Below, piece by piece: positions 8,372-17,385 of a stretch of DNA of 64,000 nucleotides; within the stretch, counting starts at the first letter, position 1; every line of letters begins with the position of its first letter. The translations under genes and the position numbers were made by a program. The notes beneath the pieces were generated by a model. It did no database searches, had not been told where the DNA came from, and worked only from the letters and a program-made list of their open reading frames with translations. The DNA comes from Thiosocius sp963753845 (GTDB taxonomy: Bacteria > Pseudomonadota > Gammaproteobacteria > Chromatiales > Chromatiaceae), in assembly GCA_963753845.1 (NCBI GenBank), contig CAVWEI010000017.1, forward strand, positions 1 to 64,000, in the 5' to 3' direction.

Positions 8372-9118
8372 ATGACCAAACGCGTTGCACTCGTAACCGG
8401 AGGAAATGGAGGCATTGGATCGGCCATTTGCCGTGAACTGGCCAGTCAGGGTCACACCGTCGTGGCCGGCTATTTTCCGCCGGAAAAGGAAATCGCCGAG
8501 GCCTGGCAGAAGGAGATGGACAACCAGGGTTTCACCATTGCGCTGGCCGCCATGGATGTCTCCAGTTTTGAGGATTCCGAGCGGGCTATCGGGGAGATCG
8601 CCGAAAAGTATGGTTCTGTAGAGATCCTTGTCAACTGTGCCGGTATCACCCGTGACGGCACGCTGAAAAAGATGCCCGAAGCAGCCTGGAAGGCCGTGAT
8701 TGCGACGAATCTCGACAGCGCCTTCAATACGACACGCCACGTGATCAACGGGATGCTGGACAAGGGATGGGGCCGCATCGTCAACATCGCGTCGGTCAAC
8801 GGTCAGCGTGGTCAGTTCGGCCAGGCGAACTATTCGGCGGCCAAGGCCGGCATGCATGGTTTCACCATGGCCGTAGCGCTCGAAACCGCTGCGAAAGGCA
8901 TTACGGTCAATACGGTTTCTCCCGGTTACATCGCAACGGCGATGACCGAGGCGATGCCGGAGAACGTCCTGGAAGCCATCGTGAACAGTGTGCCGATGCG
9001 CCGCATGGGCAAGCCGGAAGAGATCGCGAATACCGTTGCTTGGCTGGTCAGTGAGGGAAATGCCTACACGACCGGCGCAAACATTCCGGTCAACGGTGGC
9101 CTTTTTACCAGCCACTGA
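8372..9118 (+). CDS. phaB: Acetoacetyl-CoA reductase (NADPH-dependent)
   Basis: A 248-residue short-chain dehydrogenase. It has the N-terminal cofactor loop TGGNGGIGSAI, the NCAGIT segment, and the catalytic Ser/Tyr/Lys set (S in NIASVNGQ, Y in NYSAAKAG). The pattern VNGQRGQFGQANYSAAKAGMHGFT is typical of PhaB rather than FabG, and the context (phasin immediately upstream) agrees. It would reduce acetoacetyl-CoA to (R)-3-hydroxybutyryl-CoA for polyhydroxybutyrate synthesis in the cytoplasm. The ATG is preceded by ACGGAG. Two intrinsic terminators follow the gene, closing the transcription unit. Confidence 0.93.
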   Translation: MTKRVALVTGGNGGIGSAICRELASQGHTVVAGYFPPEKEIAEAWQKEMDNQGFTIALAAMDVSSFEDSERAIGEIAEKYGSVEILVNCAGITRDGTLKKMPEAAWKAVIATNLDSAFNTTRHVINGMLDKGWGRIVNIASVNGQRGQFGQANYSAAKAGMHGFTMAVALETAAKGITVNTVSPGYIATAMTEAMPENVLEAIVNSVPMRRMGKPEEIANTVAWLVSEGNAYTTGANIPVNGGLFTSH

Positions 9119-9140
9119 CGGTTTTCAACTTACCCTCCTG

Positions 9141-9167
9141 GCAGAGGATCTGCCCCCTCTGCTTTTT
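9141..9167 (+). terminator. Intrinsic terminator 1 after phaB
   Basis: Stem GCAGAGG (9141-9147) pairs with CCTCTGC (9156-9162), loop of 8, followed by TTTTT. It lies 22 bp after the phaB stop. Confidence 0.75.
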
Positions 9168-9171
9168 GTTT

Positions 9172-9198
9172 GGCGCCCTCTCCGGGCGCCTGTTTTTT
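9172..9198 (+). terminator. Intrinsic terminator 2 after phaB
   Basis: Perfect 7-bp stem GGCGCCC/GGGCGCC (9172-9178 with 9184-9190), 5-base loop, then TGTTTTTT. It is in tandem with the previous one, so read-through of the PHA transcript should be low. Confidence 0.85.
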
Positions 9199-9424
9199 CG
9201 ATCCGGAGGGACCGAATGGAGCGGATCGTGACCGGAACTGGAATGGTGCGGGTATCGAGCCCTGTTTTTTGGGCTAGGGTATGGGGCTGGTATGGCAAAA
9301 TTTGACGTTGCTGTTTCCAAAGCATCTGCGTTTTTCCGATGATCCGGACTGCCGATCCCCGTGTTGACCGTCAGAGTCGCGAACAAAGAAAACGGGACTG
9401 GCATTGTGACAGGATGGAGTGATT

Positions 9425-10438
9425 ATGAGTATTTCGCCCCCGAGCTATAAGCAGAATCGGCTGAAACAGCTGCGCGCTTTCTGCAAGACAGTCGAAACCA
9501 AGAACATTTCGCGCGCTGCGGAAAAACTCTTTCTTACGCAGCCGACCATCTCGCTGCAGATCAAGGCCCTTGAGCGCGAGCTTGAAGTCATCGTTTTCGA
9601 ACGCCACGGACCGCAGATTCGTATTACCCCGGACGGCGAGTTGTTGTACGAGATCGCCAAACCGCTTCTGGAAGGCATCGATAATCTCGCGCAAACCTTT
9701 GCCAGCAAAAGCGGGCGTCTGGACAGCGGCGAACTGACCATCGTTGCCGGCGAGTCGACGATCCTTTATCTGCTTCCGGAGTTCGTCGCCTGCTTCAAGG
9801 AACGCCATCCGGGAATACACATCAAGCTGTTGAACGAGACAGGGCGTGATGGTCTCGCCAAACTGCGCTCGGATGCCGCTGATTTCGCCGTCGGCCCAAT
9901 GGTCGAAGGCCAGGCGGATCTCGAATACAAGCCCTTGTTTGCATTCGAGCAGGTACTGATCGTACCGCTCGATCACCCGCTCACGCGACGCAACAAGGTC
10001 ACTCTCGAAGACGTGAGTCCCTACGGGCTGATCTTGCCTCCGCGGCAGCTCAACCACTGGCGGACGGTCGATCTGGTGTTCGAGCAGCACGGCGTCTCCT
10101 ACAGCGTGGTGCTGGAGGCCGGTGGCTGGGAGGTGATCAAGCGCTATGTGGAGCAGGGCATGGGGATCTCGATAGTCAACGAGATCTGTCTGACGGGTAA
10201 GGAAAAACTCGTGGTCATTCCTCTCGAGTCCTATTTCCCGCGTCGCACCTATGGTGCCGTGACCCGTCGCGGCAAGTTCATGACACCGCAGGCGCAGGCC
10301 TTCCTGGACGGCATGTCTACTTTTCAGTGCTCCAAGCTGCCATACAAGCTTGCCGTGGCGCACAGTCGCGATGACGTGCTCGACCCGAACGAACTGGATC
10401 CCAGGCACCTTCCGACCAACATTGACGATCTGGATTAG
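9425..10438 (+). CDS. LysR-family transcriptional regulator (CysB-like)
   Basis: About 337 residues. Residues about 10-70 are the LysR winged helix-turn-helix (LKQLRAFCKTVETKNISRAAEKLFLTQPTISLQIKALE). Residues about 95-300 are the type-2 periplasmic-binding-fold effector domain. The domain resembles CysB/Cbl-like members, but no sulfur gene is adjacent. I chose ATG 9425, because GGATGGAG (about 9412-9419) is well spaced from it, over the GTG at 9419. The C-terminal tail (from KLPYKLAVAHSRDD) extends beyond the usual ~300 residues. Its target genes are not evident; the nearest neighbour is the kinase-like hypothetical downstream. Confidence 0.85.
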   Translation: MSISPPSYKQNRLKQLRAFCKTVETKNISRAAEKLFLTQPTISLQIKALERELEVIVFERHGPQIRITPDGELLYEIAKPLLEGIDNLAQTFASKSGRLDSGELTIVAGESTILYLLPEFVACFKERHPGIHIKLLNETGRDGLAKLRSDAADFAVGPMVEGQADLEYKPLFAFEQVLIVPLDHPLTRRNKVTLEDVSPYGLILPPRQLNHWRTVDLVFEQHGVSYSVVLEAGGWEVIKRYVEQGMGISIVNEICLTGKEKLVVIPLESYFPRRTYGAVTRRGKFMTPQAQAFLDGMSTFQCSKLPYKLAVAHSRDDVLDPNELDPRHLPTNIDDLD

Positions 10439-10615
10439 CAACCGGATTAGCACCATCGTCGATTGCGGACGTAACGTCCCGGCACGAAGTTGGGCCCCGG
10501 TTGCGGCGTTGCTCAGTTTCATGTGACCGCATGTGCGGAACCGGCAATCCCCATTTGTACAATGCCCTGATCGGTTAGATCACCAGTCACTTGGGGTTTG
10601 CGGTCGCGGTCGAGG

Positions 10616-11323
10616 ATGATGACTGTTGTGAGTGTTGTCGAAGATGCGACAGAGGGTCGGGACGAAGACCGCCCGGCACTGGACATCGCCTGCCTCAGTC
10701 CAAGCTGTCGGCGTGCTGCCCTGGTCGCCACGACCGGTAATCACTGCCAGGTATGGCGTGGTAACCGCAAAAATCAGGAAGCCAGTGGGGGAGATAGCTA
10801 CACCGAGTTCGTGATCAAGTACCCACTCGATCACTACGGCGATGCCGATGCGCGTCTGCTCGCCCGTCAGTATCGAGCCCTGCGTGATGACCTCGGAGAA
10901 ATCGTGCCGGAGGCGCTTTTTTGCATCTCCTGTATCAACGGGCGACCCAACCTGTTCGTGGTCGCTCGTGCAGTCAATGTCTGGTTCAACATCGCTAACC
11001 CGTTGAATCGCGAGGAGGCGGTCGGTCTGTTGCAGGAATACCCCATGGCCCGGGCGCAGCTGGTTCGTTTCGTGGCGCAGGCCACGAAATGGCGGCAGGG
11101 GCCAAACCCCCGCGTGATTGATCTTTATGGCCTGGACAACCTGGTTATGGATAACCAGAGAAATATTCGCTTCGTGGACAGTTTCTACGTGTTCTTTTTC
11201 GAGGACATGTTGCACCTCCTGGGCGGGGAGCCGGATTACGACCTCAGGGATAAAATCGATGTATCTCTGCAGCGCCTGGCATACCTGAAAGAGTTACTTT
11301 CGCTGTCTGGGCCGGATCAGTGA
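10616..11323 (+). CDS. Hypothetical protein with protein-kinase-like features
   Basis: About 236 residues with no family I can name. Several elements look like a highly divergent kinase/aminoglycoside-phosphotransferase fold: FVIKYP near residue 70 (the position of the ATP-anchoring Lys), LYGLDNLVMDN (like a catalytic loop with its Asn) and NIRFVDSFYVFF (a position comparable to the metal-binding DFG). The usual HRD motif is not visible. It could act as a kinase-like regulator or pseudokinase; this is inference from short motifs. CGAGG precedes ATG 10616/10619. It is 177 bp after the LysR gene. Confidence 0.55.
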   Translation: MMTVVSVVEDATEGRDEDRPALDIACLSPSCRRAALVATTGNHCQVWRGNRKNQEASGGDSYTEFVIKYPLDHYGDADARLLARQYRALRDDLGEIVPEALFCISCINGRPNLFVVARAVNVWFNIANPLNREEAVGLLQEYPMARAQLVRFVAQATKWRQGPNPRVIDLYGLDNLVMDNQRNIRFVDSFYVFFFEDMLHLLGGEPDYDLRDKIDVSLQRLAYLKELLSLSGPDQ

Positions 11324-11938
11324 CGCAGTTCAGGGGTCTTGGGTCGTAGGTCTCTCCCGCTCAAGGGAAGCTTCTAACAATCCATGCACGTTCATCTGAC
11401 GGCCAAAATCCTGCATCTCTGCGTGATTTTTTCCGCCACCTGATTCGCGCAGGACTATTTAGAAACTCCCTAAAAGGCCACTCCGGTTTGCAGGATTGAA
11501 ATGTCGGGTCATGTTTCGGGCGTTTTCGCATGCCTTTCGCACATGACCGCGCTGTCACGCATGGTGGCTTTCGGGTCATGGACCGGCAGCCGGCCAAATG
11601 CGGAAACCTCAAGAAATAACCCCCGGGGCCGCAAGAAGTAGGGCGTGTCTGGCCAGGAGAATCGCATGGTTGCGAGGGTGTTGCGACTGTCTGATGCGGG
11701 ACAATAAAAGCTGTGAATAATTAGAGTATTATTATATTTAGGTATGCTGACTAGAGGGGGCGCCATGACGATCAATCTTTTGCGTTTGCTGGCGATCCCA
11801 ATGTGTCTGCTTCCTATCCCGGTCAACCCGGCGGAGCACAAGACACGTCGGCAGACGGAGTTCGCGTCAGGGGCGTTCGGATCTCGTTGATCCGACGCCG
11901 CTTTCGTTCGCGATGATGAAATATTCGAGGACACAAAG
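11324..11938. other. 615-bp intergenic region with an AT-rich patch
   Basis: No convincing gene. Bases about 11705-11750 are strikingly AT-rich for this chromosome (TTATTATATTTAGG) and could hold a promoter. A short frame at 11765-11890 would encode 41 residues with a hydrophobic start (MTINLLRLLAIPMCLL), but its GAGGGGG site is close and the peptide matches nothing known to me. The rest has no ORF with protein-like composition. Confidence 0.4.
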
Positions 11939-12707
11939 GTGAACCAGGGCACAAAACCGCCTTCAGATTTCGAAAAGGGGCCTGCTTCCGATATCGGTGG
12001 TCATTCCCGCCTATAACGAGGCGGCCTATATCAGAGATACCATCGTGTCCGCAAAGGCCGCCGCCTTCGAATATGGTGGTCCGGTCGAATTTATAGTCGT
12101 AGACAACAATTCGAGCGACGACACTGCCGAAATTGCACGGGCTCTCGGTGTCACTGTTGTATTCGAGCCGGTGAACCAGATTTCTCGGGCCCGAAACACG
12201 GGCGCAGCCGCTGCATCAGGTAAATACCTCGTTTTTCTGGATGCCGATACCCGTATTCAGGGGGATATCCTTGCCGAGGTGGCCAAGAATCTCGATACGG
12301 GCAAGATTATCGGTGGCGGTGCCTGGGTGGAACCCGATTCGAACGGATTCTCCCATTTCCTGTTCAAGTATCTGATCAACGTCGTCCTGTCGCTGAAGAA
12401 TGTCTCGGTAGGCCCTTTCCTCTATTGCGAACGCGAGGCTTTCCTGATGGCCGAGGGATTCGACGAGGAGATTTTCGCTGCGGAAGAGTTCGTTCTGGCT
12501 CGACACATGAAAGTGGAAGGCCGGAAAGTGAACAAGAAATGGAAAATCATCAAATACGGCCGGGGGCACAAGATCGTCACATCGAGCCGTCGGTTTGGGC
12601 GATTTGGCGGCCTGGAGATGCTATTCGGAAATATCCATCTGCTCTGGAGGAGTGGCCAAAAACTCCGGCAAAAAGATCATTGTTCTTTCTGGTACCAGGC
12701 TCGCTAA
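11939..12707 (+). CDS. Family 2 glycosyltransferase, reading frame interrupted near its start
   Basis: A GT-A fold glycosyltransferase, with SVVIPAYNEAAYI, VDNNSSDDTAEIA and the DxD-type FLDADTR. The intact frame begins only at the V of VVIPAYNE (GTG 11997), without a ribosome site. Upstream, GTG 11939 has GAGG at good spacing and opens a frame giving 12 residues (VNQGTKPPSDFE) then KG. Deleting one base of the run AAAAGGGG (11973-11980) joins both frames to EKGLLPISVVIPAYNE, the normal start of the family. The gene spans 769 bases (one surplus). Product would be a sugar transferase acting on a nucleotide-sugar donor. It ends tail-to-tail with the hydrolase-like gene, overlapping 4 bp. Confidence 0.8.
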
Positions 12708-13753
12708 TCGAGAAACTCCCAAAGCAGCACCGCCGCCGCAGCGGCGACCAGATATGCGGGGCGTGCAAACAACCAGAGCGCGCCGAGCGCCAGCCATCGC
12801 GCAACGGATAGCAAGGCAGACCAAAGCAATGGACAGGCTGCCTTCTTGCTCCAATCGAAATCGGACAGGCGTCCGAGGTAACCTCGCTCTTCACATCCCT
12901 CCAGGCTGAAGATATGCACGTCGCCGCAGCAGCTATTGGCGATTCGCAGATCGCGGGAAAATTCGTCCCAGCTCATGGGTTCTTTGTTCCTCAGCCCCTC
13001 CAGTTCAACCCCGCCTCCCGTAATGCCGATTGCCGCTGCGTCTGCCGCTCGCGCGTAGATCCCGAGCACGCCGACACCGATGGGTCCAAAGTAGCTGGAA
13101 TACAACATGGCGACACGTTTATCGGCCGGCACACTTGCCAGTCCAAAAATCCGGTTCAGCAGAGACGAGCCGACTTTGCGTTCATCGGCCATGAAAAAAC
13201 ATTCATAGCTCTGCACCTCATATCCATCGGCACGCATACGCGCCACAAGTGACGCGTAGATGGCGCATGATTTTGCGAATTTCTCTTTGTTCCAGATGCG
13301 TTTTAGGAAAGCGGATAAGGTGCGGAAATCGTGCCGCAGCAGCTGCTGAACTTCATTGATGTCTGGTTCGATATCGATGCCGATGGCATCCCATTGCAGA
13401 CCTTCCTTCTGCGTCCATTCGCAAAACTGCTCGTATCGTTCCACGGCGTCCGGTGCATTATTCAGGTGATACCAATAGCCTTTTTCTTTCGACAATAGTT
13501 GCCACGCGACAACGGGCACTCCTCTCACATTGAGTTCCCTTACAACCCTGGCACGTTCATCGCAGAAGTCCAGGATGCCCATGCTGACAGTGGCCTTGAG
13601 CGCAACCAACCGGTCTACGACATCGCGCTTGGAAAACAGAGCCGCCAACGGCGCTGCTTCGAGTTCCGTGAAAAAAGTCAGTCGCGCCGGGAGAGCTAAA
13701 GACCGATCAAGCGCGCCAACGTCTGATCGGCCATAGATCCCGGATTGACTCAT
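12704..13753 (-). CDS. Glycoside-hydrolase-like TIM-barrel membrane protein of unknown function
   Basis: A 349-residue protein. Residues about 25-290 look like a beta/alpha barrel. The strand WDAIGIDIEPD resembles the GH18 catalytic DxxDxDxE strand, though shorter. The C-terminal 45 residues are hydrophobic (ALLSVARWLALGALWLF and AAAAVLLW), suggesting one or two membrane anchors. No signal peptide is clear, so the barrel may be cytoplasmic. It begins 16 bp after the rquA stop and is probably cotranscribed with it. Its link to quinone synthesis is unknown; the partner glycosyltransferase converges from the other side. Confidence 0.55.
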   Translation of the reverse strand: MSQSGIYGRSDVGALDRSLALPARLTFFTELEAAPLAALFSKRDVVDRLVALKATVSMGILDFCDERARVVRELNVRGVPVVAWQLLSKEKGYWYHLNNAPDAVERYEQFCEWTQKEGLQWDAIGIDIEPDINEVQQLLRHDFRTLSAFLKRIWNKEKFAKSCAIYASLVARMRADGYEVQSYECFFMADERKVGSSLLNRIFGLASVPADKRVAMLYSSYFGPIGVGVLGIYARAADAAAIGITGGGVELEGLRNKEPMSWDEFSRDLRIANSCCGDVHIFSLEGCEERGYLGRLSDFDWSKKAACPLLWSALLSVARWLALGALWLFARPAYLVAAAAAVLLWEFLD

Positions 13754-13769
13754 TCCAAACTCGCGGCGG

Positions 13770-14513
13770 TCACTTTACGATAACGACCTTTTGGTAAAGC
13801 GAACCAAAAAATGTCTCTTTGCGAATCGATTGAGGTTGCAGTTGTTCCGGAATCCAATCTGCGATTTCACGTTTCCACAGCCCCAAGGCAAAAGGCTCGA
13901 GAAGGTGCAATATGGGAACCATCACGTAGCGGAACGGATTGATCAGCCGGGGCTTGTGATAGTCGACAAACACGACCTTTCCGCCTGGGCGCACGACACG
14001 CAATGCCTCCTGTACGGTTCTTTCCCGGACGTCCTCGGGTTGCTCGTGTAGCAGGAAAAACAGGATAACGTTGTCGAACGAGTCATCATCGAATCCCAGA
14101 TCTGAGGAATCCTGATGATGCAGGAACACATTGGTGAAAGACTCGATCTTTTTCCTGACGTTCTCGAGTTGCACCGGAGCGACATCGACTATGTCCAGTT
14201 GACCCTCTTTGGTCAGTCGTGACGCAGCCTGCCGCGAAAAATCGCCATACACGCAGGCCACCTGAAGGTTTCTACCATCAAACTTCGGTCCAACTTCATT
14301 CAACGCTGCGTCGCGAAGCCTGGAGAAATTTCCCCACAGGATCAGATTGACCAGCCATTGACGCTCAAAGAAATGTACCGCACTGGGGTGCAGATAGGCC
14401 CACCAGTAGGTTTCCTGCAGATACTCCGGAATATCGACATCTCTAGGAACCAAATAATCACTATAGTTTTTATAGGGCCGTTGCGTATCCAGCGCCACTG
14501 CTTCTTCGTTCAT
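13770..14513 (-). CDS. rquA: Rhodoquinone biosynthesis methyltransferase-like protein RquA
   Basis: A 247-residue class I methyltransferase-like protein. Unlike UbiE or UbiG, its first SAM loop reads VACVYGD (residues 85-91) in place of the glycine-rich E/DxGxGxG. That substitution, together with YLQETYWWAYLHPSAVHFFERQWLVNLILWGN and FFLLHEQPEDVRERT, is what I know of RquA. RquA converts ubiquinone to rhodoquinone by replacing a methoxy group with an amino group, at the membrane. Strong support comes from context: fumarate reductase frdABCD is divergent from it 369 bp away, and rhodoquinol is the low-potential electron donor used with fumarate reductase. A strong AAGGAGAAGGA site precedes ATG 14513. 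Confidence 0.85.
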   Translation of the reverse strand: MNEEAVALDTQRPYKNYSDYLVPRDVDIPEYLQETYWWAYLHPSAVHFFERQWLVNLILWGNFSRLRDAALNEVGPKFDGRNLQVACVYGDFSRQAASRLTKEGQLDIVDVAPVQLENVRKKIESFTNVFLHHQDSSDLGFDDDSFDNVILFFLLHEQPEDVRERTVQEALRVVRPGGKVVFVDYHKPRLINPFRYVMVPILHLLEPFALGLWKREIADWIPEQLQPQSIRKETFFGSLYQKVVIVK

Positions 14514-14882
14514 TCCTTCTCCTTGTCCTTCTCTTTATCGTTTTAGTCTATTTCTCCACCTTGAATCAGCCGGCGTAGTAATGCGCCTTGCGAGTCTTCA
14601 GCGCCAAGCGCCACCGAAGCCACGTCTCCGCCGGGTTGTTCTCTTCATATTTTTTTCATATACCGGTCACTATCCTGCCTCATTTCTTACAAATTGTCAG
14701 ATACTTGCCTGCAGCGGAGGAAAAACAGGTACCAGCGCGAACTCGCCTGACGGTCGTATTACGTTGTATGTAAGTCGTGATTATGTCGTTTCAGGAATAC
14801 ACTTGCGACCAAGGCGACGGACTAACGCACCATATTTCAACTAGGCGGTAACGCCTTGTTTCCAACTGTATAGGGGGAGAGT
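14514..14882. promoter_or_regulatory. Divergent control region between rquA and frdA
   Basis: 369 bp with no gene. It is AT-richer than its surroundings around 14645-14700 (TTTTTTTCATATACC). A short hairpin AGGCG-GTAA-CGCCT lies about 30 bp before the frdA start. GGGGGAGA serves as the frdA ribosome site. I see no match to a full FNR site (TTGATN4ATCAA), so how oxygen or fumarate control works here is open. Confidence 0.5.
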
Positions 14883-16643
14883 GTGCAGCAGATTTCGACA
14901 GATATCGTAATCGTCGGGGCGGGAGGGGCCGGGCTGCGCACGGCCATTGCCATCGCCGAGAGCGATCCAGACCTGAAGGTGGCCCTGATCTCAAAGGTCT
15001 ACCCCATGCGCAGCCATACTTGCGCAGCCGAAGGGGGTGCGGCCGCAGTCATCAAGCCCGACGACAGCCTCGACCTGCATTTCGACGATACCGTGGGCGG
15101 TGGTGATTGGCTGTCCGATCAGGATGTCGTGGAGTACTTCGTCAACGAGGCGCCCACGGAACTGCTGCAACTGGATCACTGGGGCTGTCCCTGGAGCAGG
15201 GAGCCAGACGGGTCCGTGGCAGTACGTCCTTTCGGTGGCATGAAGATGAAGCGAACCTGGTTCGCGGCCGACAAGAGCGGATTTCATATTCTGCATACGC
15301 TGTTTCAGACTTCCCTGAAACATCCGGGTATCGAGCGTTTCGACGAATTCTTTTCGATCGACCTGCTTGTCGACGACGGCCGTTGCCGGGGCGTCGTGGC
15401 CATGGAGATGAAAAGCGGCCAGATGTACCGGTTCGAGGCGAAGGCGGTGATTCTGGCTACCGGCGGTGCGGGGCGGATGTTCCCGTTCAGCACAAACGGC
15501 GCGATCAAGACCGGCGACGGCACTGCCATGGCGTATCGGGCCGGTGTGCCGACCAAGGATATGGAGTTTGTCCAGTACCACCCGACAGGGCTGCTCTCGA
15601 CCGGCATACTCCTGACTGAAGGGTGTCGCGGTGAGGGTGGGGTACTGCTGAACAAGGACGGTCGCCGCTACCTGCAGGATTACGGTATGGGGCCGGAGAC
15701 CCCATTGGGCGAAACGGTCCTGAAGACGATGGAACTCGGGCCACGTGACCGCCTGAGTCAGGCCTTCTGGCATGAGCAGCAAAAGGGTAACACCATCCCC
15801 ACGCGCTGGGGAGAAAGTGTGTATCTCGACATGACCCATCTTGGTGAGAAGCTCATCGATGAGCGGCTGCCGCTGGTGCGTGATCTTTCCATCACCTACG
15901 CCGGTGTCGATCCGGTCAAGGCGCCGGTTCCCGTTCGTCCGGTGGTCCACTACATGATGGGCGGGATTCACACCAACATCGATGCGGAGACCACGATACC
16001 CGGACTGTTCGCCGTTGGTGAGACGGCCTGCGCCAGTCTCAACGGGGCGAACCGCCTCGGTTCCAATTCGCTGACCGAACTCCTGGTATTCGGCAAACGG
16101 GCTGCCGCCAGGGCGGTCGAGTACGTGCGCGGCAATCAGTCGTCGGGAAATGAGGCCGCGCTCCAGGGGCTGGCAGACAGGGTGGAGGCAAAGGTCAGAG
16201 ACCTTATCGAGAGAAGTGGCGGCACTGAGTCAATCGCCGGTATTCGCAAAGAGATGGCGCACTCCCTGGAGAAGGGTGCTGGAATCTATCGTACGGAAAA
16301 GACGCTTCAGGAAACCTGCGACACGATTGGCAAATTGCGGAAGCGGTACAGGGGTATCGAACTGCACGACAAGAGCAATGTTTTCAATACCGACCTGATC
16401 CAGGCATTGGAACTCGGAAACCTGCTCGAGCTGGCACAAACGGTTGCCGAGGGTGCGCTGGCGCGAAAGGAATCACGCGGTTCGCATCAACGCCTGGATT
16501 TCGTGGAGAGGGACGACGACAAGTTTCTGAAACACACACTGGCCTATTACCAGGGCGAGGATGCCCCCCGCATCGATTACCACGATGTGGTGATCACCAG
16601 GTCACAACCCGGTGTTCGGGACTACTCGGGAGGGGCGAAATGA
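14883..16643 (+). CDS. frdA: Fumarate reductase flavoprotein subunit
   Basis: A 586-residue flavoprotein, colinear with E. coli FrdA (602 residues) rather than SdhA. It has the FAD loop GAGGAGLRTA at residues 12-21. Further on are YPMRSHTCAAEGG with the flavin-linking His45, GGDWLSDQDVVEYF, EFVQYHPTGL, and the active-site segment PVRPVVHYMMGGI. It would reduce fumarate to succinate on the cytoplasmic side of the membrane. Start GTG 14883 follows a GGGGGAGA site. It overlaps frdB by 4 bp. With rquA divergent upstream, the enzyme probably draws electrons from rhodoquinol; this is inference. Confidence 0.95.
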   Translation: MQQISTDIVIVGAGGAGLRTAIAIAESDPDLKVALISKVYPMRSHTCAAEGGAAAVIKPDDSLDLHFDDTVGGGDWLSDQDVVEYFVNEAPTELLQLDHWGCPWSREPDGSVAVRPFGGMKMKRTWFAADKSGFHILHTLFQTSLKHPGIERFDEFFSIDLLVDDGRCRGVVAMEMKSGQMYRFEAKAVILATGGAGRMFPFSTNGAIKTGDGTAMAYRAGVPTKDMEFVQYHPTGLLSTGILLTEGCRGEGGVLLNKDGRRYLQDYGMGPETPLGETVLKTMELGPRDRLSQAFWHEQQKGNTIPTRWGESVYLDMTHLGEKLIDERLPLVRDLSITYAGVDPVKAPVPVRPVVHYMMGGIHTNIDAETTIPGLFAVGETACASLNGANRLGSNSLTELLVFGKRAAARAVEYVRGNQSSGNEAALQGLADRVEAKVRDLIERSGGTESIAGIRKEMAHSLEKGAGIYRTEKTLQETCDTIGKLRKRYRGIELHDKSNVFNTDLIQALELGNLLELAQTVAEGALARKESRGSHQRLDFVERDDDKFLKHTLAYYQGEDAPRIDYHDVVITRSQPGVRDYSGGAK

Positions 16644-17383
16644 GCGAGACCAAACTCAAGCTCGAGATACTCCGCTACGACCCTGAAAAAGATCAGGAGC
16701 CGCATTTTCAGACCTATCCGGTGACCTGCCAGGATGACTGGATGGTATTGGATGCCATCAACTACGTTAAAGATCACGTGGACCCTACCATCAGCTACCG
16801 TTGGTCCTGCCATATGGCCGTCTGTGGTAGCTGCGGCATGATGATCGACGGCGAGCCCAAGCTTGCGTGTAAGACGCCGGTGCGGGACTACGCAAACCAA
16901 ACGGCGCGGATCGAACCCCTGGCCAACTTCCCCATCGAGCGCGACCTGGTGGTCGATATGAGCGACTTCATGGCTAAATTGAAGCGCGTCAAGCCATACA
17001 TCATTCGCAAAGAAGAGAGAGCGATCGAAGAGGGGGAACACAGACAATCGCCGGCAGAGTTGATGAAGTACAGGCAGTTCACGCTGTGTATCAACTGCCT
17101 TTGCTGCTATGCGGCCTGCCCGCAGTATGCATTGATACCCGAATTCATCGGCCCCGCGGCCCTTACGATGGCGCATCGATACAATCAGGACTCGCGTGAC
17201 CAGGGTCTCGCCGATAGACAGGACGTGGTGGCGATGCCGGAAGGCGTTTGGGATTGCTCTTTCGCCGGCGAATGCTCAGAGGTATGCCCCAAACATGTCG
17301 ACCCGGCCAGTGCATTGCAGCAACTCAAGATAGCCACCACTATCCAGTGGTACAAGGGGCTCATCGGTATGGGGGGGAAGTAA
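16640..17383 (+). CDS. frdB: Fumarate reductase iron-sulfur subunit
   Basis: A 247-residue protein. Residues about 1-100 form the plant-type ferredoxin domain with the [2Fe-2S] ligands in SCHMAVCGSCGMM and KLACKT. Residues about 140-235 form the bacterial ferredoxin domain with CINCLCCYAACP for the [4Fe-4S] and CSFAGECSEVCPKHVDP for the [3Fe-4S] cluster. These patterns match E. coli FrdB, including NFPIERDLVVDM. It transfers electrons from quinol in FrdCD to the flavin of FrdA. The 4-bp ATGA overlap with frdA suggests translational coupling; frdC follows after 2 bp. Confidence 0.95.
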   Translation: MSETKLKLEILRYDPEKDQEPHFQTYPVTCQDDWMVLDAINYVKDHVDPTISYRWSCHMAVCGSCGMMIDGEPKLACKTPVRDYANQTARIEPLANFPIERDLVVDMSDFMAKLKRVKPYIIRKEERAIEEGEHRQSPAELMKYRQFTLCINCLCCYAACPQYALIPEFIGPAALTMAHRYNQDSRDQGLADRQDVVAMPEGVWDCSFAGECSEVCPKHVDPASALQQLKIATTIQWYKGLIGMGGK

Positions 17384-17385
17384 CC

